From JACRLI01 sp035542815 (lineage in GTDB: Bacteria; Eisenbacteria; RBG-16-71-46; JACRLI01): a stretch of 9,759 nt of DNA. The stretch is from assembly GCA_035542815.1 (NCBI GenBank), contig DATKKS010000293.1, positions 1 to 9,759 on the forward strand, read 5' to 3'. A model generated the notes under the pieces. It made no database searches and had not been told where the DNA came from. It was given only the letters and a program-made list of their open reading frames with translations. Shown piece by piece: positions 1-6,116 of this stretch (within the stretch, counting starts at the first letter, position 1; each line of letters begins with the position of its first letter). The position numbers and the translations under genes are program-made.

Positions 1-1225
1 CGTTGGCCCGCCACTTCAGCGCCACCGCCAGGCTTGAGCCGAACGCCACCAGCACCGCCAGCGGGATCATCACGCGGTTGTAGTACGGCGTCTGCACCGC
101 GGCCGGGGGACCGAACAGGCGCGAGATCAGGGGCGAGCTCATTCCCAACAGGGTGAGCGTCGCGGCCAGGGCCAGCACCACCACCCCGCACAACACGAAG
201 AACTCGCGGGTGAGCGCCGTGGAGAAGGCCGGGCCGGCCTGGATGGCCCGGAAGCGCCACGCGAACAGGCCCAGCCCCAGCGCCGCGAAGACCACGATGA
301 ACGCCACCAGGTAGCCGGTGATCCCGAGGTCCAGGAAGGAGTGGACCGAGAAGTCCGCCAGCACCCCGCTGCGGGTGAGAAACGTGCCCCACACCACCAG
401 CAGGAACGAGGAGATGGCCAGCAGCAGGTTGGTGCGCTTCATGGAGCCGTTGGCGCGCTGCAGCATGAGCCCGTGGATGAGCGCGGTGTTGGTGAGCCAC
501 GGGATGAGCGAGGAGTTCTCCACCGGGTCCCAGCCCCAGTACCCGCCCCAGCCCAGCACCTTGTAGGCCCAGTAGCCGCCCATCACCAGCCCGGTGCCCA
601 GCACCCAGCTGGCGAACACCGCCCACGGGAGCGCGGGCTTGATCCAGCCGTCGGGGTCCTTGCGGGCCAGGGCCGCCAGGGCGAAGGTGAACGGCACCAC
701 CATCGAGGTGAAGCCCAGGAACAGCACCGGCGGGTGGATCACCATCCACGGGTCCTGCAGCAGCGGGTTCAGCCCCTGGCCGTCGGCGGGCGCGGAGGGC
801 AGGAGCGCGAAGGGGTTCCGCTGGACCAGCAGCAGCAGCAGGAAGCTCTCCACCAGCCCCAGGAAGAACATGGTCCAGCCTTCGTAGGTGCGGGCCGCGC
901 GCATCAGCACCAGGCCCACCAGCCCGCCGTACAGAGCCCACAGGAGGAAGGTGCCCTGCTGCCCGCCCCAGAAACACGACACCAGGTAGTACAGCGGGAG
1001 GTCGCGCGAGCTGTACTCGTAGACGTACTGGACCTCGAAGTGGTGGCCCACGATGAGGTACACCAGCAGCGCCGCGGAGGCCACCAGGCAGGCGGCCATC
1101 AGGGTGAACGCGGCGCGGGCCCAGGGCCGCAGCGCGGCGTGGCCCAGCCCGACGCCGGCGTAGAGGGCGGAGGCCGCCAGGGCCGCGGCCCACCCGCCCC
1201 AGATCAGGACATGTCCCGGAGTCAC
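1..1225 (-). CDS. ccmF: Cytochrome c haem lyase subunit CcmF, partial (C-terminal part beyond left edge)
   Basis: Integral membrane haem lyase component that takes haem from holo-CcmE and joins it to CXXCH apocytochromes on the periplasmic side. About 408 residues are visible; Escherichia coli CcmF has about 647, so the C-terminal third is missing. The tryptophan-rich WWD haem-handling motif is clear (WGGYWGWDPVENSS, with D at residue 233). Candidate haem-ligand histidines are H164 in IHPPVLFLG, H251 in IHGLML and H295 in VHSFLD. They match by context the two periplasmic and first transmembrane histidines of the family. The motif CFWGGQQGTFLLW is also typical. Many hydrophobic helices alternate with short loops. 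The start is GTG at 1225, chosen because AAAGGA lies 7 bases upstream and the CcmF N-terminus follows at once. It is the sixth gene of the ccm operon, separated from ccmE by 148 bases. The family call is very secure; the start is probable. Confidence 0.96.
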   Translation of the reverse strand, partial: MTPGHVLIWGGWAAALAASALYAGVGLGHAALRPWARAAFTLMAACLVASAALLVYLIVGHHFEVQYVYEYSSRDLPLYYLVSCFWGGQQGTFLLWALYGGLVGLVLMRAARTYEGWTMFFLGLVESFLLLLLVQRNPFALLPSAPADGQGLNPLLQDPWMVIHPPVLFLGFTSMVVPFTFALAALARKDPDGWIKPALPWAVFASWVLGTGLVMGGYWAYKVLGWGGYWGWDPVENSSLIPWLTNTALIHGLMLQRANGSMKRTNLLLAISSFLLVVWGTFLTRSGVLADFSVHSFLDLGITGYLVAFIVVFAALGLGLFAWRFRAIQAGPAFSTALTREFFVLCGVVVLALAATLTLLGMSSPLISRLFGPPAAVQTPYYNRVMIPLAVLVAFGSSLAVALKWRAN

Positions 1226-1232
1226 GTGGCGT

Positions 1233-1238
1233 TCCTTT
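1233..1238 (-). promoter_or_regulatory. Ribosome binding site of ccmF
   Basis: AAAGGA read on the minus strand, 7 bases before the GTG at 1225. It supports this non-ATG start, since no in-frame ATG lies near the expected CcmF N-terminus. Confidence 0.6.
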
Positions 1239-1308
1239 CGTCTTGGGACGGCGAGAGCGCCCGCGGCCTGGGCGTGTCGGTCCTCGGAATGCTGTCGGTT
1301 CTGCGGCC

Positions 1309-1337
1309 GGCCCGCCCGCCCTGCAGGGCGGCGGGCC
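1309..1337 (-). repeat. GC-rich hairpin between ccmE and ccmF
   Basis: Arms 1309-1321 and 1326-1337 pair around a TGCA centre with a single bulged C, giving about 12 G-C pairs. A direct repeat of GGCGGCGGGCCC occurs at 1327-1338 and again at 1347-1358, 20 bases apart, so the left arm could pair with either copy. No T-run follows on the minus strand. An intrinsic terminator is therefore unlikely, and an RNA-stability or attenuation element inside the operon is more plausible. No further gene is seen in the 148-base gap. Confidence 0.5.
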
Positions 1338-1373
1338 CAGAATGTCGGCGGCGGGCCCCGAGCGGCGCGGGGC

Positions 1374-1772
1374 TCAAGCGGCCGGCGAACGCGCGGCCTG
1401 GTTCTGCTTCTCCTGCAGCTCCTGGTACTTCGAAGGGCACTTCACCAGCAGCTTCTCGGCGTGGAAGGCGCCGTCGCGGAAGCTCCCGATGGCGACGATG
1501 TCCCGGGCCTGGTCGAAGTTGCCGGGCTTGACGTCGGTGTACACCACCTCCATCTCGTCCGCGCTCCGGGTGTCCTTGATCCGGAACGTCAGCTCCCGGC
1601 CGTCGTACTTCGCGGACGCCGGCGCCAGCGTGCCGTGCACCTGCACCGTGCCGCGGGTCTCGCGGGCCTCCTTGAAGCTGCGGTAGGGAGTGAGGGACTT
1701 CTGGTACACGGTGAGCCCCGCCAGCAGCCCGCCCAGCACCAGGGCCAGGCCGAGCACGTGCGTCAACTTCAT
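1374..1772 (-). CDS. ccmE: Cytochrome c maturation haem chaperone CcmE, Cys (C-x3-Y) type
   Basis: Periplasmic, membrane-anchored haem chaperone that receives haem from CcmC and passes it to CcmF. It has 132 residues: an N-terminal membrane helix (about residues 5-23), then an OB-fold-type beta domain. Family landmarks are TRGTVQVHGTL, the beta strands around LTFRIKDT and VVYTDVKPGNF, and the closing haem-binding motif. In Escherichia coli CcmE that motif is HDENY (H130, Y134). Here it reads LLVKCPSKY, so Cys112 replaces the haem-binding His while Tyr116 is kept at the same spacing. Codon TGC at 1439-1437 confirms the Cys. This matches the known CXXXY subclass reported from archaea and sulfate-reducing bacteria. 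The start ATG at 1772 overlaps the ccmD stop (ATGA) and has AGGAAG just upstream. A longer in-frame start at 1835 would only add sequence lying inside ccmD. The tail after Tyr116 is short and Gln/Ala-rich. Confidence 0.93.
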   Translation of the reverse strand: MKLTHVLGLALVLGGLLAGLTVYQKSLTPYRSFKEARETRGTVQVHGTLAPASAKYDGRELTFRIKDTRSADEMEVVYTDVKPGNFDQARDIVAIGSFRDGAFHAEKLLVKCPSKYQELQEKQNQAARSPAA

Positions 1773-1951
1773 GACTTCCTGAGCTCCTTCGACTTGCGGT
1801 CCAGTCGCATGAGGTAGAAGAAGATGCCCACCCACACCAGCATGGACGCGGCCATGACGACGTAGTCCGCCTGGATGCGCTGGTCAAGGCTCCGCTGCGC
1901 CATGCTCACGTTGATCGTGTCGGCCAGCGTGACGGCCACCGAGTCCTTCAC
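1769..1951 (-). CDS. ccmD: CcmD-family small membrane protein
   Basis: Small single-span membrane protein that in System I associates with CcmC and CcmE and helps release holo-CcmE. It has 60 residues: a polar N-terminal part, one hydrophobic helix (about residues 30-48, YVVMAASMLVWVGIFFYLM), then a basic C-terminal tail (RLDRKSKELRK). This topology, the length and the position between ccmC and ccmE identify it; the family has little sequence conservation. The GTG start at 1951 directly follows the ccmC stop TAG (1954-1952). GGGAGGA at 1956-1962 lies 4 bases upstream, a strong site that favours GTG over the internal ATG at 1903. It overlaps ccmE by 4 bases. The identification is good by context and fair by sequence alone. 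Confidence 0.83.
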   Translation of the reverse strand: MKDSVAVTLADTINVSMAQRSLDQRIQADYVVMAASMLVWVGIFFYLMRLDRKSKELRKS

Positions 1952-2605
1952 CTAGTCCTCCCTCGCGCTGAGCCGGGCCAGCGCCATCCGCAGGTGGATC
2001 CGGTACATCCACCAGAACACCGCCAGGTAGCCGGCGAACGAGGCCATCACCACCTCGAACATCCTGGCCTCCATGAACCGCTTCCCCTGGCTGTTGATCA
2101 ACGGGTCGGGGTGCAGCGAGAAGTAGATCCGCGGCACCACGAAGATCAGGAACGGCACCGTCACCACCGCGATCAGGGAGTAGGCGGCCGACAGGCTGGC
2201 GCGCCGCTCGTCGTCGTCGATGGCGGTGCGCAGCGTGACGTAGGCCGCGTACACCAGCAGCAGCAGGAAGATGGAAGTCTCCCGCGGGTCCCAGTTCCAG
2301 TACGAGCCCCACATGCCCTTGGCGAATACCGCCCCGGTGACGGTGGCCAGCACGCACGCCACCAGCCCCAGCTCGGCCCAGATGGCGGCCTTGGCGTCCG
2401 CGACCAGGTCGCGGCGCCGCAGGTACACCGCGCTCCACCACGCCGACAGCGCGAACGCGATCACCGTGATCCACGCCACCGGCAGGTGGAAGTAGATGAT
2501 CCGGGTCATTTCAAAGAGCCTGCGCGCCAGCGGCGCGTACAGGGTGCCCGCGGCGATGCACGCGAGCAGCCACACCAGCAGGCCGACCTTCAGCAGCGTC
2601 CTCAT
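1952..2605 (-). CDS. ccmC: Haem handling protein CcmC
   Basis: Six-helix inner-membrane protein that presents haem to CcmE through a WWD domain facing the periplasm. It has 217 residues, slightly shorter than Escherichia coli CcmC (245). The WWD motif is WGSYWNWDPRETS at residues 99-111. The flanking haem-ligand histidines are H40 in IYFHLPVAW and H165 in FSLHPDPLIN, matching by context the two conserved histidines of the family. Six hydrophobic segments are visible. The start ATG at 2605 shares one base with the ccmB stop (TGATG), so translation is probably coupled. A longer in-frame reading to 3301 lies over ccmB and is not coding. The stop abuts the ccmD GTG. Confidence 0.96.
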   Translation of the reverse strand: MRTLLKVGLLVWLLACIAAGTLYAPLARRLFEMTRIIYFHLPVAWITVIAFALSAWWSAVYLRRRDLVADAKAAIWAELGLVACVLATVTGAVFAKGMWGSYWNWDPRETSIFLLLLVYAAYVTLRTAIDDDERRASLSAAYSLIAVVTVPFLIFVVPRIYFSLHPDPLINSQGKRFMEARMFEVVMASFAGYLAVFWWMYRIHLRMALARLSARED

Positions 2606-3282
2606 CACTCGTTCCACACCGGCTCGATCAGGAACACCGACACCCCCAGCAGCACCGCGTCCAGCGAAGCCAGCATCACCAGATGGGTACGCGCGTCGGG
2701 GGTGACCCCCAGGGCGGCCTTGGTGCCCCCGATCGCCGCCAGCAGCAGCGGGATCAGGATCGGGATGGCCAGGCCCGAGAACAGCGCCCCCCGCGTGCGG
2801 GCCTGTGCGACCACCGCCGCGAGCAGCGTCGAGACCGCCACCAGGCCCACGTCCGCCAGGGCCAGGGTGGCCAGGAGCACCCGGAAATCGCGGACCCGCG
2901 GCGCCATCAGCACCAGGTAGAGCGGCACCACGAACAGCTCCACCAGCACCAGCAGCCACAGATTGAACAGGCTCTTGCCCACCAGCACTTCGAGCGGGCC
3001 CGCCAACAGCTTTAGATGCGCGGCGGTGTGGGAATCTACCTCGCGAATGTAGACCCGGGCCAGGCCCGAGAGGCCGGTGAACAGCAGCAGCACCCACAGG
3101 AGCGCCGCCTGGAGGTCCGCCCCGGCCCCGAAGGGGCCCACGGAAAACGATAGCACGGCTAGGGTTACCAGGGCGAACAGACCGATGCTGGCGAGCCCCG
3201 ACTGGGCCCGCCGCTCCGACCGCCAGTCCTTGCGGGCCACTTCCAGCGCCCGGGAAAGCAGTCCCCGGCTCACCCGGCCCAC
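2605..3282 (-). CDS. ccmB: Haem exporter membrane subunit CcmB
   Basis: Membrane subunit of the CcmAB ABC transporter, which uses ATP hydrolysis to release holo-CcmE from the CcmC complex. It has 225 residues, the normal length for the family (about 220). Family landmarks are the N-terminal ARKDWRSERR segment, the TGLSGLARVYIREVDSHT region and the LAGPLEVLVGKSLFN stretch, followed by several hydrophobic helices. The start is taken at GTG 3282; a second in-frame GTG at 3273 is equally possible, since the preceding G-rich stretch gives no clear ribosome site. It begins 33 bases after the ccmA stop and overlaps ccmC by one base. Confidence 0.94.
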   Translation of the reverse strand: MGRVSRGLLSRALEVARKDWRSERRAQSGLASIGLFALVTLAVLSFSVGPFGAGADLQAALLWVLLLFTGLSGLARVYIREVDSHTAAHLKLLAGPLEVLVGKSLFNLWLLVLVELFVVPLYLVLMAPRVRDFRVLLATLALADVGLVAVSTLLAAVVAQARTRGALFSGLAIPILIPLLLAAIGGTKAALGVTPDARTHLVMLASLDAVLLGVSVFLIEPVWNE

Positions 3283-3315
3283 CCCCCGCCCGGGCGCCCA
3301 CCCCGCCGGCCGGCC

Positions 3316-3939
3316 TCAGGCACCCAGGTGGATCTCATGGCGCTCCCGGGGCAGCTCCGAGGGATCGTTGGTGGCCCACATCACGATGCCCCCCACCAAC
3401 TGCCGCTCCACCATCTGGCGCACGCAGGCCCGGCCCTCCTCGTCCAGCAGCGCCATGGGCTCGTCCAGCAGCAGCAGGGCCGGCCGGTGCTGCACCGCCA
3501 GGGCCAGCTTGAGCCGCTGCTTCATGCCCGAGGAGTAGCTGCCCGAGGGCACGTGGGCGGCGCGGCCCAGCCCGACCGCCTCGAGCGCCGCCTGCAGCCG
3601 CTCCGGCTCGCGCGGCTCGCCCCGCATGCGCGCGGCGAAGTCCAGGTTCTCGAGGCCGGTCAGCTCCTCGTAGGTCGAGATCTCGGGGCTCACCAGGCCC
3701 AGCGCCACGCGCCGCTCCGGGCCGGGCATGCGCCGGCCGTCCACCTCCAGCTCGGTCGCGCCCTTGCTGGGCCGGAGCAGGCCCGCCAGTACCTTGAGCA
3801 GGGTGGACTTGCCGGACCCGTTGGGGCCCAGCACGGCCCACAGCTGCCCGGCCTGGGCCGAGAAGCTGACGCCCTTCAGAACCGTGCGGCGCCCGTAGGT
3901 CCGGGCCAGTTCGCGGGCTTCCAGCCGGACTGCTGCCAT
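3316..3939 (-). CDS. ccmA: Haem exporter ATP-binding subunit CcmA
   Basis: ATPase subunit of the CcmAB transporter and first gene of the ccm operon. It has 207 residues, matching the family. Walker A is GPNGSGKST (residues 38-46), the ABC signature is SYSSGMKQR (134-142) and Walker B is LLLLDEP (155-161). Two normally conserved positions differ. The Q-loop reads LVSPEIS (about 82-88), with no Gln. The H-loop reads WATNDP (188-193), with Asn191 where His is usual. The start ATG at 3939 gives the expected N-terminus (RLEARELARTYG). Further upstream in-frame codons would add about 45 unconserved residues and overrun the promoter. No ribosome binding site is seen; the -10 box lies 8 bases upstream, which suggests a leaderless message. 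Confidence 0.94.
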   Translation of the reverse strand: MAAVRLEARELARTYGRRTVLKGVSFSAQAGQLWAVLGPNGSGKSTLLKVLAGLLRPSKGATELEVDGRRMPGPERRVALGLVSPEISTYEELTGLENLDFAARMRGEPREPERLQAALEAVGLGRAAHVPSGSYSSGMKQRLKLALAVQHRPALLLLDEPMALLDEEGRACVRQMVERQLVGGIVMWATNDPSELPRERHEIHLGA

Positions 3940-3947
3940 GGCGCGGC

Positions 3948-3977
3948 AGTATAGCAGGCCCGGGTGGAGCCCGCCAA
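3948..3977 (-). promoter_or_regulatory. Predicted sigma70-type promoter of the ccm operon
   Basis: On the minus strand TTGGCG (3977-3972, 4 of 6 to TTGACA) is followed after 18 bases by TATACT (3953-3948, 5 of 6 to TATAAT). Only 8 bases separate the -10 box from the ccmA ATG, so transcription would start at or within a few bases of the start codon. AT-rich boxes stand out in such GC-rich DNA. A small inverted repeat GGCGC/GCGCC (3981-3985 and 3992-3996) sits just upstream of the -35 box. Confidence 0.55.
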
Positions 3978-4069
3978 ACAGGCGCACTGGAGCGCCATTT
4001 TCGCGCAAGGAATCCCTCAAGGTGCGCCCGCCATCTCCCGAAAAGACAACGGGTGCTGCCGAAATGCAG

Positions 4070-4082
4070 CCCATCGGATGGG
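4070..4082. promoter_or_regulatory. 13-bp palindrome, possible operator in the ccmA/kinase gap
   Basis: CCCATC-G-GATGGG is a perfect 6+1+6 inverted repeat in the 224-base divergent gap. A small GCTGC/GCAGC repeat (4055-4059, 4066-4070) and an imperfect CCGGGG...CCCCGG repeat (4088-4114) flank it. Its position suits a regulator site for either divergent gene, but no regulator is identified. The gap holds no gene that I can support, and no clear plus-strand -35/-10 pair for the kinase. Confidence 0.25.
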
Positions 4083-4163
4083 TGGCTCCGGGGCGCGTGC
4101 CGCGCCGTCCCCGGCCGCCGCCAACGGGACCTGGCTTTCAACCTGCATCGAGGCCCTTGGACC

Positions 4164-6080
4164 ATGCCCCCCACCGCCCCTGAACCCGCCCGCAAGCCCG
4201 CGGCCGCCGATCGCGCTCCGGCCGCGCACCCGCGCGCCAAGAACACCTCTGCGCCGGAGCGCCGGCCGCGGATGCCGCTGCGGGCGAAGATCCTGCTGTT
4301 CACCGCCGTCCCGCTGCTGGCCCTGAGCGGCTTCTCGCTGTGGGCGGTGAGCCAGTCGGTCACCCGCCAGGCGATGCTGAACCTCCACCAGGATCTGGAG
4401 CGGGCGGGGCTGGTGTTCGAGCAGCTGCTGCGCGCCCGTTCCGGCGAGCTGGCCCTCGCGGGACAGGCGCTGGCCCGCGATCCCCGCTTCCTGGCCGCGT
4501 GGGACGCCGCCGACGGCGCCGACCGCGCCACGGCCGCCGCGCTGCAGGACTTCAACGCCATCCACTCGCTGGACCTGCTGGACGCCTACGGCCCGGACGG
4601 CCGGCTGCGCGCCTCGGCCAGCGCGGACGGCGCGTCGCGCGCATCCGGGGCGGGACTGGTGCGGGCCGCCCTGGCCGGGACGCCCGCGCTGGGGGTGCTG
4701 CTGCGATCCGACTCCCCGTATCAGGTGGCGGCGGTGCCGGTCCGGCGCGCCGGGAGGCCGGTCGGGGCGCTCCTGGTCGGGGAACGCCTGGGACAGGGCG
4801 TGGCCCAGCGCCTGGCGCTGCTGACCCGCTCGCAGGTGACCTTCGTGGCCCAGCGGGTGACCCGCGCCAGCACCCTGGAGGACCCCGAGGATCGCTACCG
4901 GCTGATCCAGGCGCTCCGGCGCGGGGCGCGCCGCAGCGGACCGCGCTCCGCCAAGGTGTTCGAGATCGAGGGGGCGCACCAGCACTACGTCACGCTGGCG
5001 CGGCCGTTCCCGGGTTCGGAGGCCGGACTCAGCTACGCGCTGCAGCGCTCCGTGGAAGAGGAGACCCTGTTCCTCAGGCGCATCCACCGCAGCCTGGTCG
5101 GCCTGGCGCTGCTGGCGCTGCTGGTGTCGCTGGCCGCGGGCTATCTGGTGGCCCGGAACATCACCACCCCGGTGCTGCGCCTGGTGCGGGCGGCGCAGGA
5201 GATGGAGCGCGGCAACTACGAGTACCCGCTCGACATCCGCAGCCATGACGAGGTCGGCTTCCTGGCCTGCAGCTTCGCCGGAATGCGCCGGCACCTGCAC
5301 AATTACGTGACCGGCCTGGAGGAAGTCGGCCGGCTCAAGAGCGAGTTCCTCACCCTGGCCTCGCACGAGCTGCGCACCCCGGTGACCATCATCGAGGGCT
5401 TCCAGTCGCTGCTGGCCGAGCGCGTGCTGGGCCCGCTCACCGATCCGCAGGACGGCGCGGTGGACGCCATCGGCAAGGGCGCCAAGAGCCTCCACCGGCT
5501 GGCGGAGAACGCCACCCGCCTGGCGGAGATTGACCAGGAGGCGCTGGAGCTGACCCTGGAGCGGATCGAGATGGACGCGATGCTGAACCAGGTGATCCTG
5601 AACGCCATGAGCGCCGCGCCGCAGCGCAAGGTGCACCTGGCGTGGAGGGTCGAGCCCGGGGCGGAGCGCCTCACCGCCGACAGCAGCCGGCTGTACCTGG
5701 CGCTCTCGAACCTGGTGCAGAACGGCGTCCGGTTCACCCCCGACGGCGGCCGGGTGGAGACGCGCGCGCGGCGCGAAGGCCCCAACGTGCTCATCGAGGT
5801 GGAGGACACCGGCGTCGGCATCCCGTCCGACGATCTGGAGCACATCTTCGAGAAGTCCTTCGCGGTGCGCAGCTCGCTCGGGCACCACTCCTCCTCGGAC
5901 CTGGAGTTCGGCTCCGGCGGGCTGGGGCTGGGGCTGTGCATCACCCGCGGCGTGGTGCGCGCGCACGGCGGGGACATCCGCGTGCACAGCGTGGTCGGGC
6001 AGGGGTCGCTGTTCACGGTGGTCCTGCCGGCCGAGCGCGACGAAGAGGCCGACGTCCCGGAGCGGGCCAAGGCGGCCTAG
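4164..6080 (+). CDS. Membrane sensor histidine kinase (periplasmic sensor, HAMP, HisKA, HATPase)
   Basis: Two-component sensor kinase of 638 residues. A 36-residue Ala/Pro/Arg-rich leader precedes membrane helix 1 (about 43-62). A periplasmic sensor of about 245 residues follows, with a Cache-like stretch (SLDLLDAYGPDGRLRAS), then helix 2 (310-332) and a HAMP linker (about 330-385). HisKA carries the H-box SHELRTP with phosphoacceptor His401. The ATPase domain has an N-box (N516 and N520 in NLVQNGVRF), G1 DTGVGIP (D548), an F-box IFEKSF and G2 GSGGLGLGL (about 585-592). Its ATP lid is His/Ser-rich (GHHSSSDLEF). All catalytic residues are present, so it should be active. No response regulator is next to it, so it is an orphan kinase whose partner and signal are unknown. 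The ATG at 4164 is chosen over GTG 4053 (extra non-conserved sequence). ATG 4272, just before helix 1, is a real alternative. It is divergent from ccmA and convergent with the propeller gene. Confidence 0.9.
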   Translation: MPPTAPEPARKPAAADRAPAAHPRAKNTSAPERRPRMPLRAKILLFTAVPLLALSGFSLWAVSQSVTRQAMLNLHQDLERAGLVFEQLLRARSGELALAGQALARDPRFLAAWDAADGADRATAAALQDFNAIHSLDLLDAYGPDGRLRASASADGASRASGAGLVRAALAGTPALGVLLRSDSPYQVAAVPVRRAGRPVGALLVGERLGQGVAQRLALLTRSQVTFVAQRVTRASTLEDPEDRYRLIQALRRGARRSGPRSAKVFEIEGAHQHYVTLARPFPGSEAGLSYALQRSVEEETLFLRRIHRSLVGLALLALLVSLAAGYLVARNITTPVLRLVRAAQEMERGNYEYPLDIRSHDEVGFLACSFAGMRRHLHNYVTGLEEVGRLKSEFLTLASHELRTPVTIIEGFQSLLAERVLGPLTDPQDGAVDAIGKGAKSLHRLAENATRLAEIDQEALELTLERIEMDAMLNQVILNAMSAAPQRKVHLAWRVEPGAERLTADSSRLYLALSNLVQNGVRFTPDGGRVETRARREGPNVLIEVEDTGVGIPSDDLEHIFEKSFAVRSSLGHHSSSDLEFGSGGLGLGLCITRGVVRAHGGDIRVHSVVGQGSLFTVVLPAERDEEADVPERAKAA

Positions 6081-6116
6081 CTCCCCTCCCCAAGCCGACC
6101 CGCCTTCCGCCGCCCC

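Noticed and set aside
825..842. Run of CAG triplets resembling a short tandem repeat.
   Set aside because: On the minus strand it encodes a run of Leu in a CcmF membrane helix and is ordinary codon use in GC-rich DNA.
341..1531. A 396-codon plus-strand open frame opposite ccmF and ccmE.
   Set aside because: Gln/His/Arg-rich low-complexity product; the opposite strand has clear CcmF and CcmE motifs.
1903..1951. An internal ATG at 1903 as the true ccmD start.
   Set aside because: It has no good ribosome site, while the GTG at 1951 has GGGAGGA and sits directly after the ccmC stop.
3981..4001. Hairpin GGCGC/GCGCC followed by ATTTTC on the plus strand, resembling an intrinsic terminator.
   Set aside because: The stem is only 5 bp and no plus-strand gene precedes it. 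It more likely belongs, if anything, to the upstream region of the ccmA promoter.
4017..5987. A long open frame of about 656 codons on the minus strand, opposite the histidine kinase.
   Set aside because: Low-complexity His/Arg/Gln/Ala composition and no motif, whereas the plus strand encodes a complete kinase.
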